64,000 bases of DNA from Ceratotherium simum simum (GCF_000283155.1 NW_004454290.1:894381-958380), one strand, 5' to 3'; positions 48,531-62,000 are shown, counted from the first letter of the stretch. Notes: a model not told the origin generated them from the sequence alone. Program-made: numbers and translations.

Positions 48531-48790
48531 ATACTCCTAGTCATCCCCTCCAGACATCTGACCCTCCGTGTTACTGAAGGCTTTCCCAACCTTCCTCCAC
48601 CTTGCCCATAAAATGCTCTCTCTGGGCCACCACTGTCTGTCTCTACTGCAACTTGTTTTTTAATCTGTCTCCCTTATAAACTATGCATTTCTTGAAACAA
48701 AGACAATCTTTTATTCATCTTTGTTTGCCTGATGTTCGTTGTAATGCTCAATACATAGAATACACTTAATGAATGTCTGAGGGAGGAAAG
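48530..48790 (+). repeat. L2 3' fragment
   Basis: GAAGGCTTTCCCAACC, CTATGCATTTCTTGAAACAAAGACAATC, AATGCTCAATACATAGAATAC fit a diverged forward L2 end. Confidence 0.5.
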
Positions 48791-49064
48791 AAGAAAAGGG
48801 AAAGAGAGAGGAAGGAAAGAAGGACCACATGAATTAAGAAGGAGAGCGCCAATGGGTCAGGCTAGAGAGAACTAGATGAAATCCTAGACATTCCTATTAC
48901 AAAGGGGGAAGCAGAAATAAGAAGAAATGTGACTATAAAACCCTTCGTGAACCTAAGTTTGTGTTTATCTCTAAGCCCTAGAGAGTCCACAGTGTTCCTC
49001 TACAACGAGTCAGGATACATACGCTCTTTGTCATACGTCTTACCCATAGAGGAGGCAGCGGGCC

Positions 49065-49225
49065 TCAGTGGAGAAGAGGCTGAAGTCGAGGACCTGGTTC
49101 TTGGCTGTGTGGCCCTAAATGGCTCCCTAATCCTTCTGAATCTCAGAGTCCTCATCTGTAACGCCAGGCTAATAATATCTTCTCTATGGCCTTTTTTGGA
49201 GGCTCAAATGAGGTACCTGAAGTGA
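49065..49225 (+). repeat. MIR SINE
   Basis: ACCTGGTTCTTGGCTGTGTGGCC, CTGAATCTCAGAGTCCTCATCTGTAACG: forward MIR. Confidence 0.7.
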
Positions 49226-49229
49226 AAAT

Positions 49230-50365
49230 GTTTGTAAAATCCAAAGGGCACCACACATGGCTGAGATTACTGGCAGTGGATCAATCTCCACTTGGCTTCC
49301 AGGTCTACCCTCCCCCAGGCCGAGGTGTACTCTAGCTGTCGTAGGCTGTCCCGCCTACACACAGGGCAGGGAATATACTTGTTTTCATCCTACATTAGTT
49401 GGATGATATCACATACACTCATAGTTTTCACAATTACCATGCTTTATTTTCTTAGTCTATTACGTCAGCCTGGCCTTACAATAATCCTCAGCTTAGTGTT
49501 CATCTCAGGGAGACCATCAGTCACAGCAGCCAAGCTTCCTCTAGGTCAGTCTTCAGAGAGAGTCATCTCCTCTCTCCACCTCACCAAGGGAGCAGTTGGA
49601 GGGGAGAAGATGGAGGCAGGTTTTCTTAGTCCTCAATTCATTACTTTGTGGTTCTGGGCCCAGCATGCATGAGTACAGTGACCGAACTAATCATTTCCTA
49701 GAATTTTAAGTCAGCGCTTACCACTGACTGAAATGCAAGCGAAGATGAACTCAGTCCTGAACGCTCCCCCTTTCAGTCGTCTTATAGATCTCTCCTTTCT
49801 TCTTTTCACTTCAACATCCTCTTGGCTAGAGAGGAGCAAGAACTTCCTCCTTGATGATGAAATCTGAAACATTTATTTCACTTTTCAATTCCTTACAAAT
49901 CATCTCCCTCTCCCAAATTTGCCCACACCAACACAAAGAGGATGTGAAGGGGGTTTCAATCATAATTGAAGGAGCTATTTTGGAACCTCACTAAGCAATG
50001 GGTCTGACATGAAATCTATTCTGGCTATTATTTTCCCCCAGGATTGGTACAACATAGCCCTATTGCATCCTGAATTTTCTTATATATTAAGCAGAGCTAA
50101 CAGGGAAAACCTACATGTTCTTTTTGTTTCACAGTTTTTCACCTTCCCCCAAGTAGGATGTAGGATCTGTGTAATTCAGGGCATTTGAATGTTAATGCTG
50201 AATATGAAGATGAAGATTATGGGCTAATGTGAGAGGATCTGAAAAGCTCACCAGGAGAAGATGGAAAGAGACTACTCAGGGATGGGGCAATTGGGGCAGA
50301 GCCACAGTGACAGGAGGGCTTCTCCCCTGGCAATCGAAGCAATGTGACGTTGTGGTTATGAGCAT
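49230..50365. other. Unassigned intergenic DNA
   Basis: No gene or repeat that I can name. Confidence 0.35.
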
Positions 50366-50369
50366 GGAC

Positions 50370-51125
50370 TTTAGAGCCACTCTGACCAAAACAGCAGCCA
50401 CAAGCCACAGGTGGCTATGGAGCATTCAAAATGTGCAACAGAGGAACGGAATTTTACGTTGTATTTAATTTTCATTTAAAAACTCAGATTCAGTTCAGTT
50501 ATTGGAAGACTTAAGTACAATTGAAATAACTTGGATATGTAAATCTACTTTTTCAACTATAAATTTTATGAAATCTCAAGACAGATTAAGTATTTCTGAT
50601 TAAAATTTAGCACCCAAGTTGAGATGTGCTATAAGAGTAAATTACACACCATATTTAGAAGATTTAGTATCGAAAATGTAAAATATCATATTAATAATTT
50701 TTATAGTCAAAGTATGTTGAAGTATTACTATTTTTAATATATTAGGTTAAACCAAGCACATTATTAAAATTGACTTCATTTGTTTCTTTTTATCTTTTTT
50801 TTTTTCTGGTGAGGAAGATTGGCCCTGAGCTAACATCTGTTGCCAATTTTCCTCTTTTTGCTGAGGATGATTGGCTCTGAGCCAACATCTGTGGCAATCT
50901 TCCTCTATTTTGTATGTGGGATGCCACCACAGCACGGCCTGATGAGCGGTGTGTAGGTCCGCGCCCAGGATCCGAACATGCGAACCCCAGGCCACCGAAG
51001 CGGAGCGTGCAAACTTAACCACTACTCCACCAGGCCAGTCCCTCTATTTACTTTTTTGATTTAACTGCTAGAAAATTTAAAATTCACATGAGGCTCATAT
51101 TTCTATTGAACGACACTTTTCTGGA
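50370..51125. mobile_element. Longer hAT-type element split by an ERE
   Basis: Left part: AGCCACAAGCCACAGGTGGCTATGGAGCATTCAAAATGTG. Right part, after the ERE: TGCTAGAAAATTTAAAATTCACATGAGGCTC and ATTTCTATTGAACGACAC. Both halves resemble the element at 46678-46893 with a longer AT-rich middle. Non-coding. Confidence 0.65.
50795..51042 (-). mobile_element. ERE SINE
   Basis: Reverse ERE: T-run, GAGGAAGATTGGCCCTGAGCTAACATC, GGATCCGAACATGCGAACC, end CACCAGGCCAGTCCC. Nested in the hAT element. Confidence 0.92.
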
Positions 51126-51129
51126 ATGG

Positions 51130-51850
51130 ACTACATGGGTTCAAATCCCATTTCTATGCTTTGAAATGTGATCAAATGCACTTTCTGGACTTTTTATGAT
51201 AAATGGGCCAATAACAGTACCTACTACATAGAATTGACGTGGGATATAAGTGAATTAATACATATAATGCACTTTGAATAGTTCATGAGGCACATTTGAG
51301 CTTAATATATCATAATTATTACTACTATTATTATGCTTACAGTTGTCACGGTTGCGAGAGCAGAAGGAAACTGGAGGGGACTGTGAAATGTCATAAAGAA
51401 AGAAAGATTTTTTTCTCTTTCTTGTGAAAGCGTTGTATAAAATGTCATTTGGATCTGGGTGAAAAATGCCCTTGGCCTTGCTCCCACAGTGTCCAGTTGC
51501 CTACTAGACCCCAATGACATCCTCTCACATGCTGTGGGTCAGAACATTCCCTGTTTCTTGCATACTTTCCCACAAGACTGCAAAAGACGCAATTAATGAA
51601 AGCATGTCCTGATATAATTTAGAAATGGATATTAAGAAAAATGTGGTGCTGACACAGGAGTGTGAAGGTGCCATGCCACTTAACCACTCTGTCACTTAAC
51701 TAATGATACATCTTTCAGAAAGTCATTAGTTTCTCTGGGCTCTGTTTCCTCATAAATTAAATAGGGATAATAAAAAACGCTGTTGTGAGGATTAAATAAG
51801 ATAGTGGAATTGAGAGAGCTCTATAAACTACATAGTATTGTGCCAATACT
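51130..51850 (+). repeat. Two MIR SINEs
   Basis: First at about 51130-51310 (ACATGGGTTCAAATCCCATTTC, CAATAACAGTACCTACTAC). Second at about 51660-51850 (CACTTAACCACTCTGTC, GGCTCTGTTTCCTCATAAATTAAATAGGGATAATAA). Confidence 0.75.
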
Positions 51851-52164
51851 TTTAGAACCATTATTGCAGGATTAGCCTTTCTCTTAGATCAAATAGACAG
51901 CTGCCTCTGTGGGATTATTTCTAGAGATCCTGAAGACCTAGCTATCTTCCAAATTTCCCCAAAACTCATCTGTGATAAAATGGTCAAAACTTATGCTGTA
52001 AAAGTTCCAATACTCCTTTGGGAAATAAAAATGCAAAAGATATCCAGTTTAGGGATAAACTAGTAAGTCACCATCAGCTATTAACACCGTGGCTCTTTAC
52101 AGCTAGCCAGTTATTGGGCAAGTCTTTGAAGAAATGGGCCATAGATCCTATATGTTTCCACTCA

Positions 52165-52780
52165 TTCTTTGACTCATTCATTCAACAAATATATACTGAG
52201 TGCCTACTACGTGTGAGGCATTTGGGCACTTCCGCTACATTGAGGAACAAAAAAGACAAAGTCTCTGCCCCCGAGAAGCTCATATTCTAGCTGGAGAGGA
52301 ACAACAAACATGATATATAGGTAAGTGATATAGTATGTTACTGAAATAGGAAACACTGGAACAGGATAAGGGGGATCAGGGATGCAGGGGGATTGAGTGA
52401 TGCAATTTTAAATTGGGTAGTCAGTCTATGTCTCATCGGGTAGGTAAAATTTAAGCAAAGACTTGAAGCAATTGATTATGCAGATATCTGGGAAAGAGCA
52501 TTCTAGAAAGAGAAAACAACTCATGTGAAGGCTCTAGGACAGGAGCACACCCATGAGTTCAAGGAACAGTGGGGAGCCGTGTGGTCACAGCAGAGCAAGA
52601 AGGAGGGGAATAATAGGAGATGAGGTCAGAGAAGTACCTTGGGAGGGGGGTGGACAGATCATGTAGGGCCTTAGAGGTAGAAGGGCCATATAATTTATTC
52701 CAAACTGGAACCCATTTAAGAGTAAAAGAGGTGTTACTAAGAATTACACTGGGACAATAGTCATAAACCAGGCAAATCAT
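52165..52780 (-). repeat. L2 fragment
   Basis: Long reverse L2: ATTCATTCAACAAATATATACTGAGTGCC, GTCTCTGCCCCCGAGAAGCTC, GATATCTGGGAAAGAGCATTC, GATCATGTAGGGCCTTAGAGG. Confidence 0.85.
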
Positions 52781-53390
52781 GACGTTTCGTGGCCCTACTG
52801 ATAAGCCATAGTCCAGCCTCTGGCCTTACTCTGAAGCAAATGGGAAGTCACATCTAGAGCAATTTCAACCTGTATTCAGAAACTGTACCAAGTGGTCAGA
52901 CAGAAAAGTCCTCAAGAAAGCAGTATATGCAAGAAAGCAATGTGCCCAGGGGTTGAAACTGGGTAGAATTTAGATTTTTCTTAAAAGTGTTTAAAAACTT
53001 AATGCTTCAGCCAATCCCAACTCCAAAAGCCTCTACTTTTCCTTCCAATACAAAGCACAAATGAGTCAGGTTTCCTTGAGATGTGGGTGGGGAAGACTCT
53101 GCTTGACACATTTAGCAAGATGGATCATCAGAGCAGGAGGGGTGACCCTGCAGGCTACAGTCAGCATCTAAGAAGACATACTCTTCAATCCTTTAGAAGA
53201 GGAACAGGAGGGGGACAATGGATAGACATAGGAAACGTTTGTTTAAGCTCCGTCAAAGAGTTCTATCACTACTGCTACAGTTAATCCACCTCAGACAATC
53301 CACCTCAGAACCATCTCATTACGTTTTAGCTCCTCCACTTCCGTTCTTCCCAGAGAAGTTTAGAATTCTCCCTCAGTCTAATGCCTATCA
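52780..53390. other. Unassigned intergenic DNA
   Basis: Nothing nameable. Confidence 0.35.
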
Positions 53391-53394
53391 CTCC

Positions 53395-53540
53395 TGTTGC
53401 TTTCTTTTCTTATTGTGGTAAAATATGTATAACATAACATTTATCATTTTAGCTATTTCTAAGTCTATAATTCAGTGGCATTAAATACACTCACAATGAT
53501 ATCAACTCAAAACTTTTTTATCATCTTGAACTCTTGTTGC
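53395..53540 (-). repeat. L1 3'-end fragment
   Basis: TTCTTATTGTGGTAAAATATGTATAACATAACATTTATC and AATTCAGTGGCATTAAATACACTCACAATG: a common reverse L1 end. Confidence 0.7.
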
Positions 53541-54650
53541 TTTTTAATGTTTATTCTAATCCCTGCCTTACCTCTCACTCAAACCTCCAGGGTGATGAAG
53601 ACAATGTGACTGACAAACTCACTCTTCTGTGGCAGCTCAATGTTACTGAACACTACTCAATGTTAAATCTTCACTCTTCCTTTCTAAAAGCATCCTGCAT
53701 GGTCTCAACGTGCCCAGTTTACAAGCAAGGAAAGAGAGAAAAACACAACAAAACAGCTCCTACCTTTCCCAGACTTCCTGATACATAGGGAGAGCCATGT
53801 GACACAGTGCTAACCAAGCAAAAGTTGTGAGAAGGGCCTTACAGAGGAGCTTGTGAACGGGTGAGAGTGGAGGTAAAGACAAGCCTTTGGCCCTTTGCCC
53901 TCTGCCCTCCCACTTCTACTGCCTCAGATAGGACACTAAGATGGAATTGAGACTGCCATGTAGTAACCATGAGGTGACAAGCACACCCTAAGTATGACTA
54001 AGTGCAAAGAAGTATCCTGGGTCCCAGGTGGCTTTGCAAAGCTGCTATACCAGTCCCGGGTAGTTTATAACAGATATTAAAAAAATAAAACATTTCATTA
54101 AATGTCTGTTTAAGCCAACATTTTTTGTTTTTGTGCATTCCAGTCTCTGTTACTTTAAATTGAATACAAATCATAACTGCCTCAGGTTCCCTTCAGCCTA
54201 GCTTCTCACCAGCATCCCCACCCTCACCCCCACATGCATACACACACCAGTATGCATAGCTGCTTTACCTCCAAACCTCAGCCCTTTTCTTTCTGGAAAA
54301 ATTTAAGTCCTCTACAACTAGTTAGGAACCTAAAGAGAGGTATGATTTTTATGGTGAAAAGAAAAAACAGCAAAATTTTCTTCACACTCAGACCTGAGTG
54401 GTAATTTCATTTAGCCTTCAGAATAAAGATGATATACATGAACGATAACACAGAAAAATGAGAAATGGCATTAATTGGTTCCCATTTTATTTTTTCCCTT
54501 TGATGCCCGTGAACAATTTTTCTCTAACAGCCAAATATCTTCTAGATATAAAGGCTCATAATACTTAATACTTATGGAGTAATTAAGTATAGAGAAATGG
54601 AAGTAAAGCTATTCTTCCTCCTCCATGATAGATTAAGGGTACATAGAGGA
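53540..54650. other. Unassigned intergenic DNA
   Basis: No gene or repeat that I can name. Confidence 0.35.
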
Positions 54651-55270
54651 ACTATTAAAATATTATCAAAGAAATTGAAATTAATTTATTGCTATCATGT
54701 TATGACTATTAAATCAGCAAAGTAAAAACCACAAATACATTTATGGAGACTCTGACAACCTTCAGGACATTCTGGAAAGCAATTTGTTAATACATATTAG
54801 CAGTCAAAAAATAGTTACACCTTTGACCTAACAATTGCACTCACGTGATGTATCTTACGAAATAACTCAAAAGAAGATGTCCACATCAGAGTTATGTATA
54901 ATGAGAACCTGAAGGTGTTCACTTCAGAGTGACTTAGAATAATAAAAATAAAGTATAAAAAGGAAGCAAACCTAATGCAATAAATACTAATGACAACGTG
55001 CCAGGCTATGTACTGGGCAGTTCAGTTAACTGCTCATAACTGAACAGTTATGAACTGTTCAGATACAGTTCATAAAACGCAAACAAATCCCATGCCTGAA
55101 TGGGGCCAATATTACAGTGGGATAAACAAAAATATGTGTCAGGTGGTGATCAGATCAATAAAAACATAAATGAAGTAAAGTAAAATGACTGAGCTTCTAA
55201 ATGATGGAGACAGAAATTAAACTCAGGTCATTTGAACCAATGCTCTTCTCAGTGCTTTACCGACTTGCCT
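54650..55270. repeat. L1, L2 and MIR remnants
   Basis: 54650-54950 looks like forward L1 (GTTACACCTTTGACCTAACAATTGCACTC). 54975-55160 is L2-like (CAACGTGCCAGGCTATGTACTGGG). 55195-55265 is the end of a reverse MIR (AAACTCAGGTCATTTGAACC). A 9-bp perfect hairpin lies at 55040-55062. Confidence 0.5.
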
Positions 55271-56310
55271 CAAATAGATCTCCAAAGATCCAGGAAATTC
55301 ACAGAGATCTGATACTCTAAATTCCCCCATGGAGAAAAAGGAAGGAAACTGTAGTGCAGAAGCTGTGAAGAAGAGATAATTTCAGGACTCCAAGGCGTCT
55401 GTCCTCCCAGGAGGGCAGGTGACTTTGCTGAGCCATGGAGATAGCTGTTCAGTGACTAGACCACAGGACAGAGGCCGAGGCAGTGACTGGGGTTCTCCCT
55501 TCAGCCTCCGCCCTGATCTCTGGACAGGTGACTGAGACCAAGAACATGGCCCTAATTCCACATAAAACCTGCCTCAGGAGTCATCCTACCACATCTTATT
55601 CAATGGAGGCTCTGAGAACAAGAATCTGAGCTGTTAACAAACTTCTGGGCACCATTTATGCACAAAAGGCCCAAATTCTATGTTCCTTCAGATCCTCTCA
55701 CTGTGCACTTGGTGTACCATGGTCTACGGACCCCAAAATGTCATTGAAAAAAAATCTATGCAGATGTCCTGGTGCATAATTTCTGTTCCTAACTTTCCAG
55801 CAAATTATCTATGAAGGCAAAGACAAACACACAGATTTGCAAAAAAAATCTTACACCATCAGTCAACCTATTGCCAGAGTGTGAGCAGCTGATGGAAATG
55901 ACTTGATAAGAGAAATCAGTAACCTTAATATACTTTACTACCCAAAACTTGTCCTCCTAAAATCGAAAAGTTTGGAAGACATTTTGTTCCTCCCCCAATT
56001 CCTGTCCCTCTAGATTAGAGAAACGGGGTCTGCGCCGTTTCTGTCAGCAGAAAACTGAGATCAAACTTTTCACTGCATGCATATGGATATTTTAGTGCCC
56101 AAAGTGTCATCTGTTCACACTCTTGTTCTTTCCACATACATTCAGAAATTACATTGTTTAGAAAGCATCAGGGAAAAGTTTGAGGTGAGGGTGCTGGATC
56201 CTAGCAACATTCCATTCGATTAGCAGTCAGGGAATTATACATCCTTACTAGAATGTGAGGTAGAGTCAGGTAGAGCTCAACCTTTACTGGGGACTGTGGT
56301 TTTCTTGTAA
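55270..56310. other. Unassigned intergenic DNA
   Basis: No gene or repeat that I can name. Confidence 0.35.
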
Positions 56311-57610
56311 TCTAGCGTTCAGCATCTACAAGAAACAGTCAGTACACCTGAAACTAATATAATGTTATATGTCAATTATATCTCAATTTAAAAAGGCAAA
56401 AAAACATAATCCACCCGTAGGACAAGACTCATCTCAGTTAGAAGAAGCCACACTAAACACTAGCTCGCAACAGCAACCGCAGCGAGGTCAGGTAGGACTA
56501 GGCATCTTCATCCATTCTTTGACCTCAGATTAGACTGGTGATTATTCTAATTGCAAAGTGGACAAGGAATGAGGCCAAGGGCAGGCCACATCTCCTTTGG
56601 AAGATGCTGGGTATGTGTAGAGCTCTCTTTTGTCAAGAAAATTAAAACAATCTGGCATGAGGCCTAATAAAATACATTACAGAACAAAGCAGAAGAGACC
56701 TTGTTATATTTTGGAACTAGACAGAGATGGTGCTTGTCCAACATTATGAATGTACTAAATGCTGCAGAATTGTTCATTTTTAAACACTTCATTTTATGTT
56801 ATGTGAATTTCACCCCAATTAAAAAAAGAGAAAGAGACCTTTCTGCTAAATATTTAGACATAAAGGCTACATCTGGAAGCAGCTTACTTGGACTTTAAGA
56901 AAGTGACTCATCCCCACAGAATTCATGACATAAGACTTATGAAACAAGGATCAAGGGAAATATATAAACACTGATCCTAAAAAAGATTTTTTAAAAAGAG
57001 AAAGCAAACACAGAAAAAGAAGTATAATATGAAAATAAGATAACATCAAATCCAAATACATCAATTATCCCAATACATATAAATTAAACCTGACACTTAA
57101 AAGAGAATGTCTGAGTGGATTACAACACGATCCAGCTCCCATGCTATTTACAAAAGACATACCTAAAGCATGAAAATACTGAAACGTTCAAAAGGAAAGA
57201 ATGGGAAGAGATACATCAGCTGAATATTAACCAAAAGACAGCCAGTATAGCTATATCAATATCAGTCAAAGAAGACTTTAAGACAAATAGCACCATTAAG
57301 GACAGAGTTTCTATACAATGATTAAAGGTTAAAGTCACCAAAGCAATACAATAATTCTAAACATGTATGCATATTATTAAATAGACTCAATAGATATAAA
57401 CAAAAATTGATAGACCTGCAGGAATAAATTGACAAATCACCATGATAGTGGGAGATTACATTCCTTTCAATTATTATTATTGTTCAGGCAGCCAAAAAAA
57501 TTCAGCAAAAATATAGAAGAGTTGAATAACACAATTAGCAGCTTTCATTTGATGGAACCTTTAGAAATATTTATTATATATTTAATAGGGCTATGAAAGC
57601 TCTCTCAACA
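56310..57610 (+). repeat. L1 pieces
   Basis: L1 3' ends at about 56330-56400 (ACACCTGAAACTAATATAATG, TATATCTCAATTTAAAAAGG) and 56700-56835 (TTTTATGTTATGTGAATTTCACCCCAATT). From about 57000, L1 ORF2-type DNA (ATTAAACCTGACACTTAAAAG, ACAAAAGACATACCTAAAGC, AAAGACAGCCAGTATAGC). Confidence 0.65.
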
Positions 57611-58765
57611 AATTTTATAGAATAGTTATCACTAGAATAGAACCTAATTGGTTCCTCAAACTCTAGGAATTTAGCTGTGACTGTAGGAAAAATGGGGTCC
57701 AATCTTAAATGAACTGAAATAAATTTTCTGCTGTTGAATAGACTATAAGAAATAGAAATTAAAAGGTGTAACAGAAAAATTTTAAAAAGCCATACTTCTT
57801 GCCTTTCTGAGTTTGTGGAGTGAGAGTTTAGCTGCTAGGTATTTTTTCAACTGTAAGAATAATGTATAATATAGTTTTGGACTCTGATGTTTTTAACCTA
57901 ATATTACATCATAGACATTTTGTCATGCCATTGTTGTCATCTTTTTCCTAGGAACTGCAGCCCAGCCCTTAAATTTCTCCCTCCTTCAGCCAGAAATCAA
58001 AAGCCTCCAAATATAAACTCATGTCAATAAGACGCCTGCAGACCATTACACCCAGAAAATCAGAATTCTTTTTAGACTCAGTCTGGGTCAAACCCTTGGA
58101 CAATATATTCTAACTCCTGCCGCAGCCAAATGCATTTCCTTTTGTTAAGGTCTCAGTTGTGGTGAAATAAGAGGTGACTTCTATTCCCTCAGTCAACTGA
58201 TGGTTTAGAATCAGATAACCGATGGCTTTTCCTCTTCTGGAATATAGTCAATACTAGACCTTTTGCTCACCACAGAAACCCATAACTAATTTTCTGATTA
58301 GCAACTGGTTCCCCAGAGCTTTTCTAGAAAACTTCCCACAGGTCTTACCTCACTGAAATCTTTCCACAGCAGACTACTCCTTGAGTCAAAGCTTCAAGGT
58401 TGACTATTTGTCTTGTGAAGGTGGAAAAATATATCAGGTAAAGCTCTTCATTTATTAATGATGGGACAGAAGAGGTTTTGAAAGATAATAAGGAAAGAGT
58501 GTCACTGGCTAGTGTCACTTGGACACTTGACTAGCTCTTGCTGTTCAACTGGCTGCTAAATTTTGGGAAGGAAAGGGGTAAAATTAACAGAGGATTTTAA
58601 GGCTCCTCCCATCAAAGTTCTTAGCTTTCTGTTTCCATTTTCACGCAAGGCTGAACAGTTTTTCTCCTTTTAACTTGAGAACTAAGTCAAAGATATTTTA
58701 GCAATAGGGAAATGAAAGCAAAGAACTCTTCCTTTATTTTGTTTGTCAAATTTCAAGGGTGTTTA
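57610..58765. other. Unassigned intergenic DNA
   Basis: No gene or repeat that I can name. Confidence 0.35.
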
Positions 58766-58769
58766 CACT

Positions 58770-59042
58770 TAGTGTTTTTCAAAGTGTGGCCCCTGGACTA
58801 GCAACATCAACATCTCCAGGAAGCTTGTTAGAAATGCAAATTATACAGCAACTAGAAGGATGTGCAACTATGACATACAACTATCTACTGGGGCCTTGGG
58901 GAAAAAAAAAAAAAGAAATGCAAATTATTGGGCCCTACCCTAGACCTAATAAATCCAAACCTATGGGAATGGCACCAGCAAGCTGTTTTAACAAGCTCTC
59001 CAGGGTGATTCTGATGTATAGTGAAGTTTGAAAACCATAGTT
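58770..59042 (+). mobile_element. MER5A-type hAT element, split by a truncated ERE
   Basis: AGTGTTTTTCAAAGTGTGGCCCCTGGACTAGC, GCTTGTTAGAAATGCAAATTATTGGGCCC, TTTTAACAAGCTCTCCAGGGTGATTCTGATG, GTTTGAAAACCATAG: clear MER5A pattern. Broken at 58845-58913. Confidence 0.85.
58845..58913 (+). mobile_element. 5'-truncated ERE fragment with 15-bp TSD
   Basis: Only the last 69 bp of the ERE subtype with ACAGCAACTAGAAGGATGTGC, ending GGGGCCTTGGGG and an A tail. AGAAATGCAAATTAT is repeated exactly at 58830-58844 and 58914-58928. Confidence 0.92.
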
Positions 59043-59049
59043 CAGAGCA

Positions 59050-62000
59050 TTCCTGTCTAACTGTCTGCCATGTGAGTCAACAAATTCCTGTAGCCTTGGA
59101 TGAGGTTCAGGCGAGTGAGCTGGGAAATCCTGCCAGAAAAAACATGGCAGTGGAAGTGGCTAGAAGAGATATTGGTAAAAAATATGATCACATTAGGACC
59201 ACAATGAGACCCTTAGAGCAGGCATGGGCAGGTCTACTAGGAAATCTAGATAATTTCCCAGTTCCAGGGCTGGGAGCAAATAAAGTTAATAGCTTGGTTC
59301 TCCTAGGAACTCCCCCTACACCAACTCTGGAATCAGGGATAGGCTAAGATCTGGGCAAAAGAAGATTTCTTGGGGGACAAAATAAAGCTGATGCTATAGC
59401 CAAGTTTCAGGTAAAGTTGATCTTTCTTAAGGAGATTAGTCAATGGACAATGAAGTGGTTAACGGAGTATGATCTTCCAATAGTGCCCTCAAACCCAAAA
59501 ATGGTTATATTACTTTCAGTCTTTGGGGCTTACTTTCTTGTCTCACCTCATGCAAATAACCCTGTTTGGAGAACATATCACCCACAAATTAGACTTCTGA
59601 GCTCTCATACATGTATTCACCAGGATTTGTGTAGATTTAGTGCTGCCCTAATTAGCCCAGCCCCCAACAAACCAAGGACTGTGTGAAGTGACATACAGGA
59701 TGGTGAGTTTTTGATAGATTTTCTGGATAGCAGTCACTCTCAGCCCACTGGATTATGAAGAATCACACTTATTAACCGCTGAGATACTAAAGTTATATTC
59801 CGAAAAGAAAAGCATTACTTAATATTTCAGTTTTCCTAAGAATGTCTGCAAGGCTTTACCTACTCACCAGTCTCCTGCTTTTGATTGGTTGTTTTTCCCC
59901 ACAAGGTTGAGTTTCATGAATACTTCAGCCTCACAGCTGAATACAACTTAATGATGAGTGAGAATGGATATTAGGCACATATTGTCATAACTATACAGTC
60001 ACAGTTTAAATTTCCATCCTTCTACATGAGGACAGCAAAGATCTAAACAGGATAGTTTGAGGCAAACAAACTTTTATTTAGATGGAAAATTTTATCTATA
60101 TAGTCCCAGAGGAGCTGTTCTTCTGGTTCCAAGTATAAATAGTGTGCATAATGAAAGGCATAGTCACATTCCAATGTGAGGGTAACACTACATCCTGTTG
60201 TGAGAAGACCTTGCCCTAATGGACCATATAATTTATTAACACCCAGATACAGGTGAAAAAAGTAGGTAGCACTGGTGAGGGTATAATTAGGTGAAGCGAA
60301 GGATCATGGTATGCTAGGGGATTATTGCAGCAAAGAATTCCGTCAGAATGACTAAGTGCAGTAGGAAGCCATATGGTAGGCAAAAGCTCATCCCCACAGA
60401 GTGTCACAGATGTGATCTCATAAAGATGATCCCTGTAGGGTTTGCATGGGCTCAGTAGATGTCTGGGTCCACTGAACAAGCCAGATATATAGTGTTTCCA
60501 ATGGCTTGAAATCCAACTTTACACAGATCTGTAGTTAAGAACTAGTATCTAAAACCCATGGTCTTAGGAAGGTTGGGAAGGAGGGATGCATATGTCTGAA
60601 TATGACCATTTATCTCATTACTTCTCACGGGCAGAGTGTTTCTTACTTGGAATGTGCTTTATGGCTCTCCAGGGGCACAGACTCTAGGACTGAGGCTACT
60701 AGTTTCCAAGGGAAATTCCTTCTCCACTTTTCCACAACTTGCAATGATTCCCTGTTCCCTTCCTCTGTAGTTGTCCCTGGCAGGGGCCCAGGTGAAATTG
60801 TCTGGGAGCTGGGAAGTGTGGCCTTGAAGATTATCATGAATCTAGGTGGATGGGACAAAGATGATCTTCACAGCTTACAATATTTGATCTGCATGGCTCC
60901 TGACCCTATTTTTTCAGATTTTTTTGAGGGGAAACATAATTTAATATCAAATCTTAGAACAGACAAAAAAAACTATGCCACACCAGATGCTTGATCATTC
61001 TCTTCCAGTGGACCCTGAGAGAGAGAGGTTTTGCTCTGACTGGGAAAGTGGCTTCATAAAGTCCACATGAGGCAGCCAGGGATTCTGCATAGTTTGCCTT
61101 TTTTATCTAGCTTCTGGTGCAGGGTATAACGTACTTTTCAGTCTCATCTTTCAGGTAGGGCAAAATAAATGCCGCTTTTAAACCTCTCCTCAAAATGTCA
61201 GAGCCTGTATCTTCATTGACGTTCAAAGCTGAATTAGGAGTCATGCCCTCTCCATAGAATTGTAGAAGTTGGGCCTGCAGGCACAAGATAAGCAACTCTA
61301 TGCTTGACCTCTGTCTTAGCCATAGAGGCCACGGGCAAGGCACAGAAGCCCTAAGAACTACATTTATTAGGCAAAACCACTGTTGTGTATGATGGTGGTG
61401 TCCATTATACTTGGTCCTGTCAGAGGTGCAGTGTCCTGGGAACCTGAATACAATGCAAGGGTGAAACACCTATGGACCTCAGGATGCTGTGCATGAATCT
61501 GAGACAGAGATCCAAGAGACAGTACAATGTGAGGAACTCCAGTCAAAGATAAAAGAACATCCCAAACAGAGAGTCAGTATGAAAGACCATGCTGAGAAGG
61601 AGTCCAGGTATAAGGCCACAGAACGGAGACAAGAGAAAAACACAGAGGAGCACAAAGGGTTTAAAGTGGAGAGAGGGAAATTGAGCCTGGAAGAAGACAG
61701 TAGTCTGAGTTAATAGAACCCCTGTGGCCTTGGGTTTGGTAGGAAAGGGTCCAATAAAGTGACCAGTCTTGCTCTGAAAAGGTCTGTGCACCTCAGGTCT
61801 TCTATAGTCATTTGGCAATAACTGTTCTTCTGAAACAATAGTAAGGCCCTCTGGACACTACAGAAAAAAACTTAAAATAGAAGAGGTACTGAATATTTCT
61901 TTTTAAAGCTGCAGAAAGAGAAATATAGATGAGTACAGAAAATAGAAAATTGGATTTGACTATCAAGCTGCTTTTTTCGTGACTTTAGCAAGAGTTGTTG

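Noticed and set aside
59021..61818. Possible novel coding exons from ORFs of 70-130 codons
   Set aside because: No domain, no matching pair of splice sites in phase, no homology I recognise; kept only as an unassigned stretch.
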